Below are positions 52,152 to 59,822 of a stretch of DNA of 64,000 bases, in pieces. The notes below the pieces were generated by a model. It was not told the origin of the DNA. It saw only the letters and a program-made list of their open reading frames with translations, and made no database searches. Origin of the DNA: Pseudomonas sp. BGI-2 (GTDB lineage Bacteria > Pseudomonadota > Gammaproteobacteria > Pseudomonadales > Pseudomonadaceae); contig NZ_SISB01000029.1 of assembly GCF_004310295.1 (NCBI RefSeq), forward strand, positions 1 to 64,000, written 5' to 3'. Position 1 is the stretch's first letter, and each line of letters opens with the position of its first letter. A program made the position numbers and the translations under genes.

Positions 52152-53443
52152 GCGTTGAACCAACCCAACTTGATCACAAACAAAATCGACAGAATCACCA
52201 GCGCCGGGTTCAGCTCACGGCCACGACCGGACAGCAGTTTAATCGCGGTCCAAGAGATGAAACCGAAGGCGATGCCGTTGGCGATGGAGTACGTGAATGG
52301 CATGGCCAGCGCGGTGATCACGACTGGTGCGGCAACGGTGATGTCATCCCAGTCTATTTCGGCCAGTCCGGATGTCATCAACACCGCGACGAACAGCAGC
52401 GCCGGTGCAGTGGCGAACGCCGGGACGCTGGCGGCCAATGGCGAGAAGAACAGCGCCAGCAGGAACAGAATCGCCACCACGATGGCAGTCAGGCCGGTGC
52501 GGCCACCGGCACTCACGCCGGCGGCGGATTCGATGTAGCTGGTGGTGGTCGAGGTGCCGAGCAGCGAACCGGCCATGGCCGCGGTGCTGTCGGCGATCAG
52601 GGCGCGGCCCATTTTTGGCATGTGGCCGTCCTTGCCCATCAGGCCGGCGCGTTTGGCGACGCCGATCAGGGTGCCGGAGTTATCAAACAGGTCGACGAAC
52701 AGGAAGGCGAAAATCACGCTGACCAGACCGATATCCAGCGCACCTTTGATGTCCAGTTGCAGGAAGGTCGGCGCCAGGGACGGTGGCATCGACATCACGC
52801 CGCCGAACGGGGTGAAGCCCAATGCGATGGACGCGATGGTCACAACCAGAATGCCGATCAGCACCGCGCCGCGTATGGCGAGCGCTTCGAGGGCGACGAT
52901 CAGGGCGAAGCCAAGGGTCGCGAGGATCGGAGCAGGTTGCTTCAAGTCACCGAGGCCCACCATGGTGGCCGGGTTGCTGACCACGATGCCGGCGTTATGC
53001 AGGGCGATCAGCGCCAGGAACAGACCGATACCGGCCGCAATCGCCGAGCGCAGCGGCAGCGGGATGCTATTGATGATCCATTCGCGGATGCGGAAGATCG
53101 ACAGCAGGAAGAACAGCACCGCCGAGATAAACACCGCCCCCAGCGCGACTTGCCAGGTGTGGCCCATGTGCAGGACCACGGTGTAGGTGAAGAAGGCGTT
53201 CAGGCCCATGCCCGGCGCGAGCGCGATCGGGTAGTTGGCGATCAGGCCCATCACCGCGGAACCGATTGCCGCCGCCAGACAGGTCGCGACAAACACCGCG
53301 CCCTTGTCCATGCCGGTCTCGCCGAGAATGCTCGGGTTGACGAACAGAATGTAGGCCATGGCCAAGAAGGTCGTGACGCCCGCCAGAATCTCGGTCCGCA
53401 CGTTGGTGTTGTGTGCCTTGAGTTGAAACAGCCTTTCCAGCAT
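52148..53443 (-). CDS. NCS2-family purine (adenine/hypoxanthine) permease
   Basis: A 431-residue inner-membrane transporter with the AzgA-like pattern: TNVRTEILAGVTTFLAMAYILFVNPSIL at the N-terminus, NYPIALAPGMGLNAFFTYTVV (helix 3 motif), FVDLFDNSGTLIGVA, and GTSTTTSYIESAAGVSAGGRTGLTAI with Glu in the transport site. Fourteen helices in two 7-helix repeats are expected. It imports purine bases with protons. It is the first gene of an operon with trmA (4-bp overlap). Confidence 0.9.
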   Translation of the reverse strand: MLERLFQLKAHNTNVRTEILAGVTTFLAMAYILFVNPSILGETGMDKGAVFVATCLAAAIGSAVMGLIANYPIALAPGMGLNAFFTYTVVLHMGHTWQVALGAVFISAVLFFLLSIFRIREWIINSIPLPLRSAIAAGIGLFLALIALHNAGIVVSNPATMVGLGDLKQPAPILATLGFALIVALEALAIRGAVLIGILVVTIASIALGFTPFGGVMSMPPSLAPTFLQLDIKGALDIGLVSVIFAFLFVDLFDNSGTLIGVAKRAGLMGKDGHMPKMGRALIADSTAAMAGSLLGTSTTTSYIESAAGVSAGGRTGLTAIVVAILFLLALFFSPLAASVPAFATAPALLFVAVLMTSGLAEIDWDDITVAAPVVITALAMPFTYSIANGIAFGFISWTAIKLLSGRGRELNPALVILSILFVIKLGWFNA

Positions 53444-53657
53444 GTCTGCTCCCCGTGGCGCGCCCGGCGCCGTGAATGTATCGACCTCAACAGCAAAGCA
53501 CAGACCGTTGAAGGCGCCTGGTAATTTTCTGTGGGTCGGAAAAAGCCGCGCATCATACCAGCAGCGTGGGGTTGTGGCTGCTTATGGCTGTGATCGTCGT
53601 CGATGTTTTGCCGTAAAGCGAAGTGAGCCATACTGCGCGCTGGTTTTGGGGGGCGTT

Positions 53658-54116
53658 ATGGATTGCATTAAAAAGTGTGGGGTTGCGGTTATTGGCGTCG
53701 CGATGGCGTTGTTGCTGGGGGCGCAAACTGCCTCGGCGGCGATGGCGCCGCGATTGAGCCAGTTGAAAGTGGTCAAGGTCGAATCGCCGGGCTGTAGTTA
53801 TGAAAACATTGCCGAAGGGCAGACCGAGACGAGTTGCAACCACAGCGGTCCGAGCATCAAGGTCTATGTACTGGAAGTCGGCTACGGTAGTCCCAGTCCG
53901 CATGTCGCGCTGGATGGTTTTGAAGTGAACGGCACCCGGACGCCGGTGTGTGCCTTTCAAACCGGCAACCTGACCGAGTGCACGCCTGGAGAAAAAACCG
54001 TCGGCTATCTGTATATCTTCAATCTTGCGGGCAAGCAGGACGGGATCTTCACGTTCAGCAACACCTCGATCAATGCACCGGGCGATAAGATGTCGACCCA
54101 GCTTTACATCAAGTAA
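53658..54116 (+). CDS. Small secreted protein, possibly DUF4879 (YolA-like)
   Basis: A 152-residue protein with a signal peptide (CGVAVIGVAMALLLGAQTASA, cleavage near 28). The mature part (RLSQLKVVKVESPGCSYENIAEGQTETSCNHSGPSIKVYVLEVGYG...) is beta-rich with four Cys that could form two disulfides. I tentatively link it to DUF4879 from the SQLKVVKVES start. A run of six G's gives a ribosome site before ATG 53658. Function unknown, probably periplasmic or exported. Confidence 0.72.
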   Translation: MDCIKKCGVAVIGVAMALLLGAQTASAAMAPRLSQLKVVKVESPGCSYENIAEGQTETSCNHSGPSIKVYVLEVGYGSPSPHVALDGFEVNGTRTPVCAFQTGNLTECTPGEKTVGYLYIFNLAGKQDGIFTFSNTSINAPGDKMSTQLYIK

Positions 54117-54183
54117 CGCCTGCGCTCGAACAAGGGGCAGGAAAGCTGACTACGCTTTAAAGATCATCCTGTGGACCGTGCCC

Positions 54184-54735
54184 ATGACCTTTAGAGCTTT
54201 GATTACCCTCGCCGAGGGCATCGATGACCTGCAAACCGTGACCCTGATCGATGTGCTGCGCCGCGCCAAGGTTGAAGTGGTGGTGGCGAGCATCGAAGGG
54301 CGGCGCATGCTCACGTGTGCCCGCGGTACCCGCCTGACCGCCGATGCGATGCTGGTGGATTTGCTGGCCCAGCCGTTCGACCTTATCGCGCTGCCCGGCG
54401 GAGAGGTAGGCTCGCAACACCTCGCCGCCCATCAACCCCTACAACAGTTGATCAAGGACCAGGCCGCCGCCGGGCGTCTGTTCGCCGGCATCGGTGAATC
54501 CCCGGCACTGGCGTTGCAAACCTTTGGCGTATTACGTCAGCGGCGCATGACCTGCCTGCCATCGGCCAGCCATCAATTGTCGGGCTGCAACTTTGTTGAC
54601 CAGCCGGTGGTGGTGGATGGCAACTGCATCACCGCGCAGGGATCGGGTGCGGCCCTGCAGTTTGCCCTGACGCTGGTGGAGCAACTCTGCGGTAAAGCCA
54701 CGCGGACGGCTGTGGCGGGGGAGTTGGTGATTTGA
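54184..54735 (+). CDS. DJ-1/PfpI-family protein lacking the usual nucleophile Cys
   Basis: A 183-residue protein with the DJ-1/PfpI fold: LITLAEGIDDLQTVTLIDVLRRAKVEVVVASIEG at the start (AEG-D in place of AEGFEE), DLIALPGGEVGSQHL, and the elbow LFAGIGESPALALQTFG. At the elbow the canonical Cys (AICAAP pattern) is Gly (GIGESP), so it should lack glyoxalase/deglycase activity of the usual kind. Other Cys exist (MTCLPSASHQLSGCNF) but not at the active site. A structural or regulatory role is possible. It lies 67 bp after the preceding gene. Confidence 0.82.
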   Translation: MTFRALITLAEGIDDLQTVTLIDVLRRAKVEVVVASIEGRRMLTCARGTRLTADAMLVDLLAQPFDLIALPGGEVGSQHLAAHQPLQQLIKDQAAAGRLFAGIGESPALALQTFGVLRQRRMTCLPSASHQLSGCNFVDQPVVVDGNCITAQGSGAALQFALTLVEQLCGKATRTAVAGELVI

Positions 54736-54741
54736 AAAGTG

Positions 54742-55029
54742 TCAGGCGTGAATGGCAATGGGTTCGATAAACGGTTGCTCGCGATGTTCCGCTTGCCAGA
54801 GGTCGTAGTCGGCCTGAACCCCTAACCACATCCGCGCCTTGCCAATTCCGGCTCGTTCGAGACGCACCGCCAGATCCGGACTAATCGGCGCGTGGCCATG
54901 CAATACGCGCGAAAGATGCGGACGAGCGAACCCCAAGTGGCGGGCCAGCTCAGTGACACTGATGCCTAGCTCGGGTAATACATCCGTCAAAAGCGTTTCA
55001 CCGGGGTGCGGCGGGTTGTGCATGGGCAT
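54742..55029 (-). CDS. higA: HigA-type antitoxin (XRE family)
   Basis: A 95-residue HigA/VapI-like antitoxin: PPHPGETLLTDVLPELGISVTELARHLGFARPHLSRVLHGHAPISPDLAVRLERAGIGKARMWLGVQADYDLW, with the HTH at about 25-60. GGAGG lies 8 bases before ATG 55029. It should repress its own promoter at the palindromes 55328-55374. Its partner toxin gene directly upstream is frame-broken, so this may be a relic or solo regulator. Confidence 0.92.
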   Translation of the reverse strand: MPMHNPPHPGETLLTDVLPELGISVTELARHLGFARPHLSRVLHGHAPISPDLAVRLERAGIGKARMWLGVQADYDLWQAEHREQPFIEPIAIHA

Positions 55030-55042
55030 GTCCTGCCTCCTG

Positions 55043-55322
55043 TCAGTGGTAATCCAGATAATCGACCAGTTCGATATCCGAGCCGATAAAACCAAAAAGT
55101 AACTCGCCAGTTCCCCCGAAACGCTCAATGACCAGTATTCGGCCACTCACCCCGTAGTGGGTGCAATCGCCATCCCGGCAGGTCGAGGTCGCCAGGCAAC
55201 GCTGCACGGTCCATGAACTGAAGCATCCGAGACAGACGCTTTGCATGGTCTGCGCGAATCCCGCGAGTCGAACCTGTTTCATAGAAGCCACGAAGGCCTT
55301 TGTGTTGAAAGGATTTGATCAT
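55043..55322 (-). pseudogene. higB: higB toxin gene broken by frameshifts
   Basis: It starts normally at ATG 55322 with MIKSFQHKGLRGFYETGSTRGIRADHAKRL and continues to WRLHPLRGE, the HigB/RelE-fold toxin pattern. Then the reading frame moves: the next expected segment (AEYWSLSVSG) is one frame over, and the last (GFIGSDIELVDYLDYH, ending at 55043) is in the third frame. At least three single-base indels are implied (one missing base near 55143, an extra G in GGGGG near 55115 and an extra T near 55090). The first frame stops early after 65 residues. Confidence 0.85.
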
Positions 55323-55327
55323 GGAGA

Positions 55328-55374
55328 AAGTGTAAGGCGATACATTACACTTAATGCACTATTTATGTAGTGCA
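55328..55374. promoter_or_regulatory. Twin palindromes in the higBA promoter
   Basis: AAGTGTAA-N9-TTACACTT (55328-55352) and TGCACTA-N6-TAGTGCA (55355-55374) lie just upstream of the higB start. HigA-type antitoxins bind such inverted repeats to autorepress. Confidence 0.68.
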
Positions 55375-55406
55375 CCTGATCGGCAAAACTGTGATCGAAA
55401 ACTGCT

Positions 55407-56645
55407 TCAGGCCTTCACTTCTTCCACCGGCACATGCATGCGGTCTCGGTTGGCCAGGGTCGGGAACAGTTTGATCCACGCCCCAGTCACCACCAGCGTG
55501 CCAATCCCACCCATGACCACCGCCGGCACGGTGCCGAACCAATGGGCGGTGAGGCCAGATTCAAACTCGCCCAACTGGTTCGAAGCGCCAATGAACAAAC
55601 CGTTCACGGCGCTGACGCGGCCGCGCATTTCGTCCGGGGTTTCCAGTTGCACGAAGGAGGCGCGGATCACCATGCTGATCATGTCCGCTGCACCCAACAC
55701 CACCAGCACGGCCAGTGAAAACCAGAACGAAGTCGAGAGGCCGAATGCGATGGTCGCGACGCCGAACACACCGACGGCCGTGAACATCACTCGCCCTACC
55801 TTGCGCTCCACGGCAAATCGCGCGAGGTACAGCGACATCAGCAACGCACCAACTGCCGGGGCTGAACGCAACAGGCCCAGGCCCCATGGGCCGGTCAACA
55901 GGATGTCCTTGGCGAACACCGGCAGCAACGCCGTCGCACCGCCGAGCAATACCGCAAACAGATCCAGGGAAATCGCCCCGAGAATGTCCGGGCGACTGCG
56001 AATGAAGCGGATACCTGCGAGCAACGAATCCAGGGTCGCCTTGCCCTTGTTCAGCGGCGTTTGCCGGGCCGGTAGGTTGAGCATCAGCAAGCAGGCAATG
56101 ATGTAGAGAATCACCGTCGGGCCATACACCCAGACACTGCCGAAGGCATAGAGCAAACCACCAACGGCAGGGGCGACGATGGTGGCTGATTGTTGAGCCG
56201 ACTGCGCGGCGGCGACGGCGCGGGGGAACAGCGCGCTGGGCACGATGCTCGGCAGCAAGGCCTGGGTGGTCGGCATCTCGAACGAGCGCGCGGCGCCGAG
56301 GAGGAACGCGAGGATGAAGATCATCTCCCGGGTGACATGATCGGTCGCGCTGCCGATGGCCAGGGACAGGGCGATCAACGCTTGCAGGGACTGGCAGATC
56401 GCCGCGACCTTGCGCCGGTCATAGCGGTCCGCGACGTGCCCGGTGTGCAGCATGAACAGCACCCGCGGGGCAAACTCCACCAGACCTACCAAACCCAGGT
56501 CGAGCACATTGCCGGTCAGTTGATACAGATTCCAGCCGATGGCCACGGTGAGCATCTGAAAACCGCTGGCGGTAAACACCCGAGCCAACCAGAACGCGAT
56601 AAAAGGGCGGTGATGACGTAATAGCAAGGGCGCTTGGCTGGGCAT
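55407..56645 (-). CDS. MFS exporter (EntS-like)
   Basis: A 412-residue transporter with 12 helices: HHRPFIAFWLARVFTASGFQMLTVAIGWNLYQLTGN at the N-terminus, GHVADRYDRRKV (motif A between helices 2 and 3), and SFVQLETPDEMRGRVSAVNGLFIGASNQLGEFESG in the C-terminal half, the pattern of the EntS/MFS_3 exporter group. No siderophore genes are nearby, so the substrate is unknown. ATG 56645 was chosen because the family begins just before the first helix. Confidence 0.88.
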   Translation of the reverse strand: MPSQAPLLLRHHRPFIAFWLARVFTASGFQMLTVAIGWNLYQLTGNVLDLGLVGLVEFAPRVLFMLHTGHVADRYDRRKVAAICQSLQALIALSLAIGSATDHVTREMIFILAFLLGAARSFEMPTTQALLPSIVPSALFPRAVAAAQSAQQSATIVAPAVGGLLYAFGSVWVYGPTVILYIIACLLMLNLPARQTPLNKGKATLDSLLAGIRFIRSRPDILGAISLDLFAVLLGGATALLPVFAKDILLTGPWGLGLLRSAPAVGALLMSLYLARFAVERKVGRVMFTAVGVFGVATIAFGLSTSFWFSLAVLVVLGAADMISMVIRASFVQLETPDEMRGRVSAVNGLFIGASNQLGEFESGLTAHWFGTVPAVVMGGIGTLVVTGAWIKLFPTLANRDRMHVPVEEVKA

Positions 56646-56762
56646 CTGAGGGCTGGTCTTGAACGAGGGGAGGCCCGAGATTATCACCAGCCTGTAACCA
56701 GAAGTTGCAGGTCGGGAAGATTTAGTTAGCTAGACACCGATCTTGAAAACACCGACATCCCC

Positions 56763-56788
56763 CGTAGGAGCGAGCCTGCTCCCACAGG
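56763..56788. repeat. Single REP element
   Basis: CCGTAGGAGCGAGCCTGCTCC, an unpaired and shortened REP core, in the region upstream of cioA. Confidence 0.6.
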
Positions 56789-56890
56789 TAATGTGTTGCT
56801 ACTGATTACCAGACCTGTGAGGCAACCTGTCACGCGTCAAAAGACCACACCGTCCATCGTTGAAAATGGGACTACTCTTTTATCCATTGC

Positions 56891-56904
56891 TTGATCCAGA
56901 TCAA
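56891..56904. promoter_or_regulatory. ANR/FNR box upstream of cioAB
   Basis: TTGATCCAGATCAA is a perfect TTGAT-N4-ATCAA site for ANR, the oxygen-sensing Fe-S regulator. It lies 160 bp before cioA. In Pseudomonas ANR is known to act on cioAB. The rest of 56646-57064 has a REP element and no gene; GAGGAAG precedes the cioA ATG. Confidence 0.85.
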
Positions 56905-57064
56905 GACCCTATTGGAAATGATCCGGCGGCCAGATGGCCAGACTCCCTACGTTGTGATGCTAGTAAAAAAAGAACGAATTCAAATTCGCCACACTCCATA
57001 TCCGTGGGGGCAGTGGGTGTAGGCCGCAAGCCTTCAGCCGGTATTACCTGACAGAGGAAGACTT

Positions 57065-58507
57065 ATGTTCGGTTTGGAGGCGCTTGATCTCGCCCGAATT
57101 CAGTTCGCATTCACCATCTCGTTCCACATCCTGTTCCCGGCCATCACCATTGGCCTGGCGAGTTACCTGGCGGTGCTCGAAGGCCTGTGGCTGAAGACGA
57201 ACAACGACACTTACCGCGATCTGTACCATTTCTGGTCGAAGATCTTTGCCGTCAACTTCGGCATGGGCGTGGTTTCCGGGTTGGTCATGGCCTATCAGTT
57301 CGGCACCAACTGGAGCCGTTTCTCGGACTTCGCCGGGTCCGTGACCGGGCCCTTGCTGACGTACGAAGTCCTGACAGCGTTCTTCCTTGAGGCCGGTTTC
57401 CTCGGTGTCATGCTGTTCGGCTGGAACAAGGTCGGGCGCAACCTGCACTTCTTCGCCACGGTCATGGTCGCCATCGGCACGCTGATCTCGACCTTCTGGA
57501 TTCTCGCCTCCAACAGCTGGATGCAAACCCCACAGGGGTTCGAAATCATCAATGGCCAGGTCATTCCAACCGACTGGTTTGCAGTGATTTTCAACCCGTC
57601 ATTCCCCTACCGCCTGATGCACATGGCAACGGCCGCGTTCGTCGCGACCGCCTTCTTCGTCGGCTCTTCGGCGGCCTGGCACTTGCTGCGCGGCAAGGAC
57701 AACCCGGCGATCCGCACCATGCTCTCGATGGCCATGTGGATGGCCTTGATCGTGGCGCCGATTCAGGCCGTCATCGGTGACTTTCACGGTCTCAACACGC
57801 TCAAGCATCAGCCGGCGAAAATCGCCGCGATCGAAGGTCATTGGGAAAATCACGGCGATGAGCCGACCCCGCTGATCCTGTTCGGCTGGCCGGACATGAA
57901 AGAAGAACGGACCAAATTCGCGGTGGAAATTCCGTACTTGGGCAGCCTGATTCTGACGCATTCCCTGGACAAGCAAGTGCCGGCGCTCAAGGACTTTCCA
58001 CCTGAAGACCGGCCGAATTCGACCATCGTTTTCTGGTCGTTCCGGATCATGGTCGGCCTGGGCATGCTGATGATCTTCACCGGTCTGTGGAGCCTGTGGC
58101 TGCGAAAAAGCGACAAGCTGTATACCTCGCGACCGTTCCTCTACCTGGCGTTGTGGATGGGGCCGTCCGGCCTGATCGCGATCCTCGCCGGTTGGTTTAC
58201 CACTGAAATCGGCCGTCAGCCGTGGGTGATCTATGGCCTGATGCGCACGGCGGACGCGTCCTCCAATCACAGCTTCATGCAGATGAGCATCACGCTGATC
58301 CTGTTCGTGGTGGTGTATTTCGCGCTGTTCGGTGCCGGTCTGGGCTACATGATGCGCCTGGTGCGCAAAGGGCCGAAGATCGACGAAGGCAAGGAAACCA
58401 ACGACGGTGGCCCTGGCCAGAAACGCACCCCGGCCCGTCCGCTTTCCGCGGCCGACGACGATGGCGCAGACGCTGACCACAGCCCCAGCCTGACCAAGGA
58501 GATTTGA
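57065..58507 (+). CDS. cioA: Cyanide-insensitive quinol oxidase subunit I (CioA)
   Basis: A 480-residue cytochrome bd-type subunit with nine or so helices. LARIQFAFTISFHILFPAITIGLASYL carries the heme b595 ligand His; YQFGTNWSRF, EAGFLGVMLFGW (conserved Glu), WMQTPQGFE, and HMATAAFVATAFFVG with the b558 His. The Q-loop is of the short CioA type. It oxidises ubiquinol and reduces O2 to water without proton pumping and resists cyanide. It is followed 3 bp later by cioB. The C-terminal 30 residues are a hydrophilic acidic tail. Confidence 0.95.
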   Translation: MFGLEALDLARIQFAFTISFHILFPAITIGLASYLAVLEGLWLKTNNDTYRDLYHFWSKIFAVNFGMGVVSGLVMAYQFGTNWSRFSDFAGSVTGPLLTYEVLTAFFLEAGFLGVMLFGWNKVGRNLHFFATVMVAIGTLISTFWILASNSWMQTPQGFEIINGQVIPTDWFAVIFNPSFPYRLMHMATAAFVATAFFVGSSAAWHLLRGKDNPAIRTMLSMAMWMALIVAPIQAVIGDFHGLNTLKHQPAKIAAIEGHWENHGDEPTPLILFGWPDMKEERTKFAVEIPYLGSLILTHSLDKQVPALKDFPPEDRPNSTIVFWSFRIMVGLGMLMIFTGLWSLWLRKSDKLYTSRPFLYLALWMGPSGLIAILAGWFTTEIGRQPWVIYGLMRTADASSNHSFMQMSITLILFVVVYFALFGAGLGYMMRLVRKGPKIDEGKETNDGGPGQKRTPARPLSAADDDGADADHSPSLTKEI

Positions 58508-58510
58508 GTC

Positions 58511-59518
58511 ATGGGTATTGATCTTCCGCTGATCTGGGCCGTGATCATCATCTTCGGCATCATGATGTATGTGGTCATGGACGGCTTCGACCTGGGGATC
58601 GGGATTCTCTTTCCGTTCATCCCGGGCAAGACCGACCGTGACGTTATGATGAACACCGTCGCCCCGGTCTGGGATGGCAACGAAACCTGGCTGGTACTAG
58701 GCGGCGCGGCGTTGTTCGGCGCGTTTCCGCTGGCCTATTCGGTGGTGCTCTCGGCGCTGTACCTGCCGCTGATTTTCATGCTGATCGGGCTGATTTTCCG
58801 TGGTGTGGCGTTCGAGTTCCGCTTCAAGGCCAAGGACGACAAGCGCCATCTGTGGGACAAGGCGTTCATCGGTGGATCGATTGCCGCCACCTTCTTCCAG
58901 GGTGTGGCGCTGGGGGCCTTCATCGATGGCATGCCGGTGGTCAATCGCCAGTTTGCAGGCGGCTCACTGGACTGGCTGACACCGTTCACCCTGTTCTGCG
59001 GCTTGGCGTTGGTGGTGGCTTATGCGCTGCTGGGCTGCACCTGGCTGATCATGAAGACCGAAGGCAAGTTGCAGGAGCAGATGCATAATCTGGCGCGGCC
59101 GTTGGCATTCGTGGTGTTGGCGGTGATCGGTATCGTCAGTATCTGGACCCCTCTGGCCCATGCCGAGATCGCGGCTCGCTGGTTTACCCTGCCGAACCTG
59201 TTCTGGTTCCTGCCGGTGCCGATTCTGGTACTGGTGACCATGTACGGTCTGATCCGCGCCGTGGCTCGCAATGCGAACTACACGCCATTCCTGCTGACAC
59301 TGGTGCTGATCTTCCTGGGCTACAGCGGCCTGGGCATCAGCCTGTGGCCCAACATCGTGCCGCCCTCGATCTCGATCTGGGACGCCGCTGCACCACCGCA
59401 AAGCCAGGGTTTCATGCTGGTCGGTACGCTGTTCATCATCCCGTTCATCCTGGGTTACACCTTCTGGAGCTACTACGTGTTCCGCGGCAAGGTGACTCAC
59501 GAAGATGGTTATCACTAG
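58511..59518 (+). CDS. cioB: Cyanide-insensitive quinol oxidase subunit II (CioB)
   Basis: A 335-residue CydB-family protein. LIWAVIIIFGIMMYVVMDGFDLGIGILFPF at the start, APVWDGNETWLVLGGAALFGAFPLAYS (the signature), and FWSYYVFRGKV near the end. It forms the heterodimer with CioA and holds no heme ligand of its own. An AAGGAGAT site spans the intergenic gap. Transcribed with cioA and the small protein that follows. Confidence 0.95.
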   Translation: MGIDLPLIWAVIIIFGIMMYVVMDGFDLGIGILFPFIPGKTDRDVMMNTVAPVWDGNETWLVLGGAALFGAFPLAYSVVLSALYLPLIFMLIGLIFRGVAFEFRFKAKDDKRHLWDKAFIGGSIAATFFQGVALGAFIDGMPVVNRQFAGGSLDWLTPFTLFCGLALVVAYALLGCTWLIMKTEGKLQEQMHNLARPLAFVVLAVIGIVSIWTPLAHAEIAARWFTLPNLFWFLPVPILVLVTMYGLIRAVARNANYTPFLLTLVLIFLGYSGLGISLWPNIVPPSISIWDAAAPPQSQGFMLVGTLFIIPFILGYTFWSYYVFRGKVTHEDGYH

Positions 59519-59572
59519 AACGCACGACCATGGCGCAGGGTCGATTCCTGCGCCGTTTCAAAGGAGGTCACG

Positions 59573-59743
59573 ATGATGGCTGGCAAACATTCCCTGGAGG
59601 AAATCAAGGCAGCAGAGAAAAAACCGCTTTGGCAGCGGCTCGGTTGGCTGGCCTTGATCTGGGTCGGTAGCGTGGGGGCCCTGTTTATCGTGGCCAGCCT
59701 GATGCGCATGTTCATGAACGCCGCAGGTCTGTCCACGCACTGA
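59573..59743 (+). CDS. Small membrane protein of the cytochrome bd operon (DUF2474-like)
   Basis: A 56-residue protein starting MMAGKHSLEEIKAAEKKPLWQ with one transmembrane helix (LGWLALIWVGSVGALFIVASLM) and a short tail. A textbook AAGGAGGT lies 5-6 bases before ATG 59573, and it is 54 bp after cioB. The position and size match CydX-like small subunits and the DUF2474 family found after cioB in Pseudomonas. It probably stabilises the oxidase. It is followed by a strong terminator. Confidence 0.85.
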   Translation: MMAGKHSLEEIKAAEKKPLWQRLGWLALIWVGSVGALFIVASLMRMFMNAAGLSTH

Positions 59744-59786
59744 AACACACGACATTGCCATCCCGTTGCCTTGCGGCACGGATTCA

Positions 59787-59814
59787 AACCCTCCTGCCAC
59801 GGAGGGTTTTTTTT
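59787..59814 (+). terminator. Rho-independent terminator of the cioAB operon
   Basis: AACCCTCC (59787-59794), loop TGCCAC, GGAGGGTT (59801-59808), then a run of T's to 59814. Confidence 0.92.
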
Positions 59815-59822
59815 ATGTGTGA

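Noticed and set aside
52622..53524. A 300-codon plus-strand frame opposite the purine permease gene
   Set aside because: Shadow of a conserved membrane transporter; highly charged, repetitive translation without a family.
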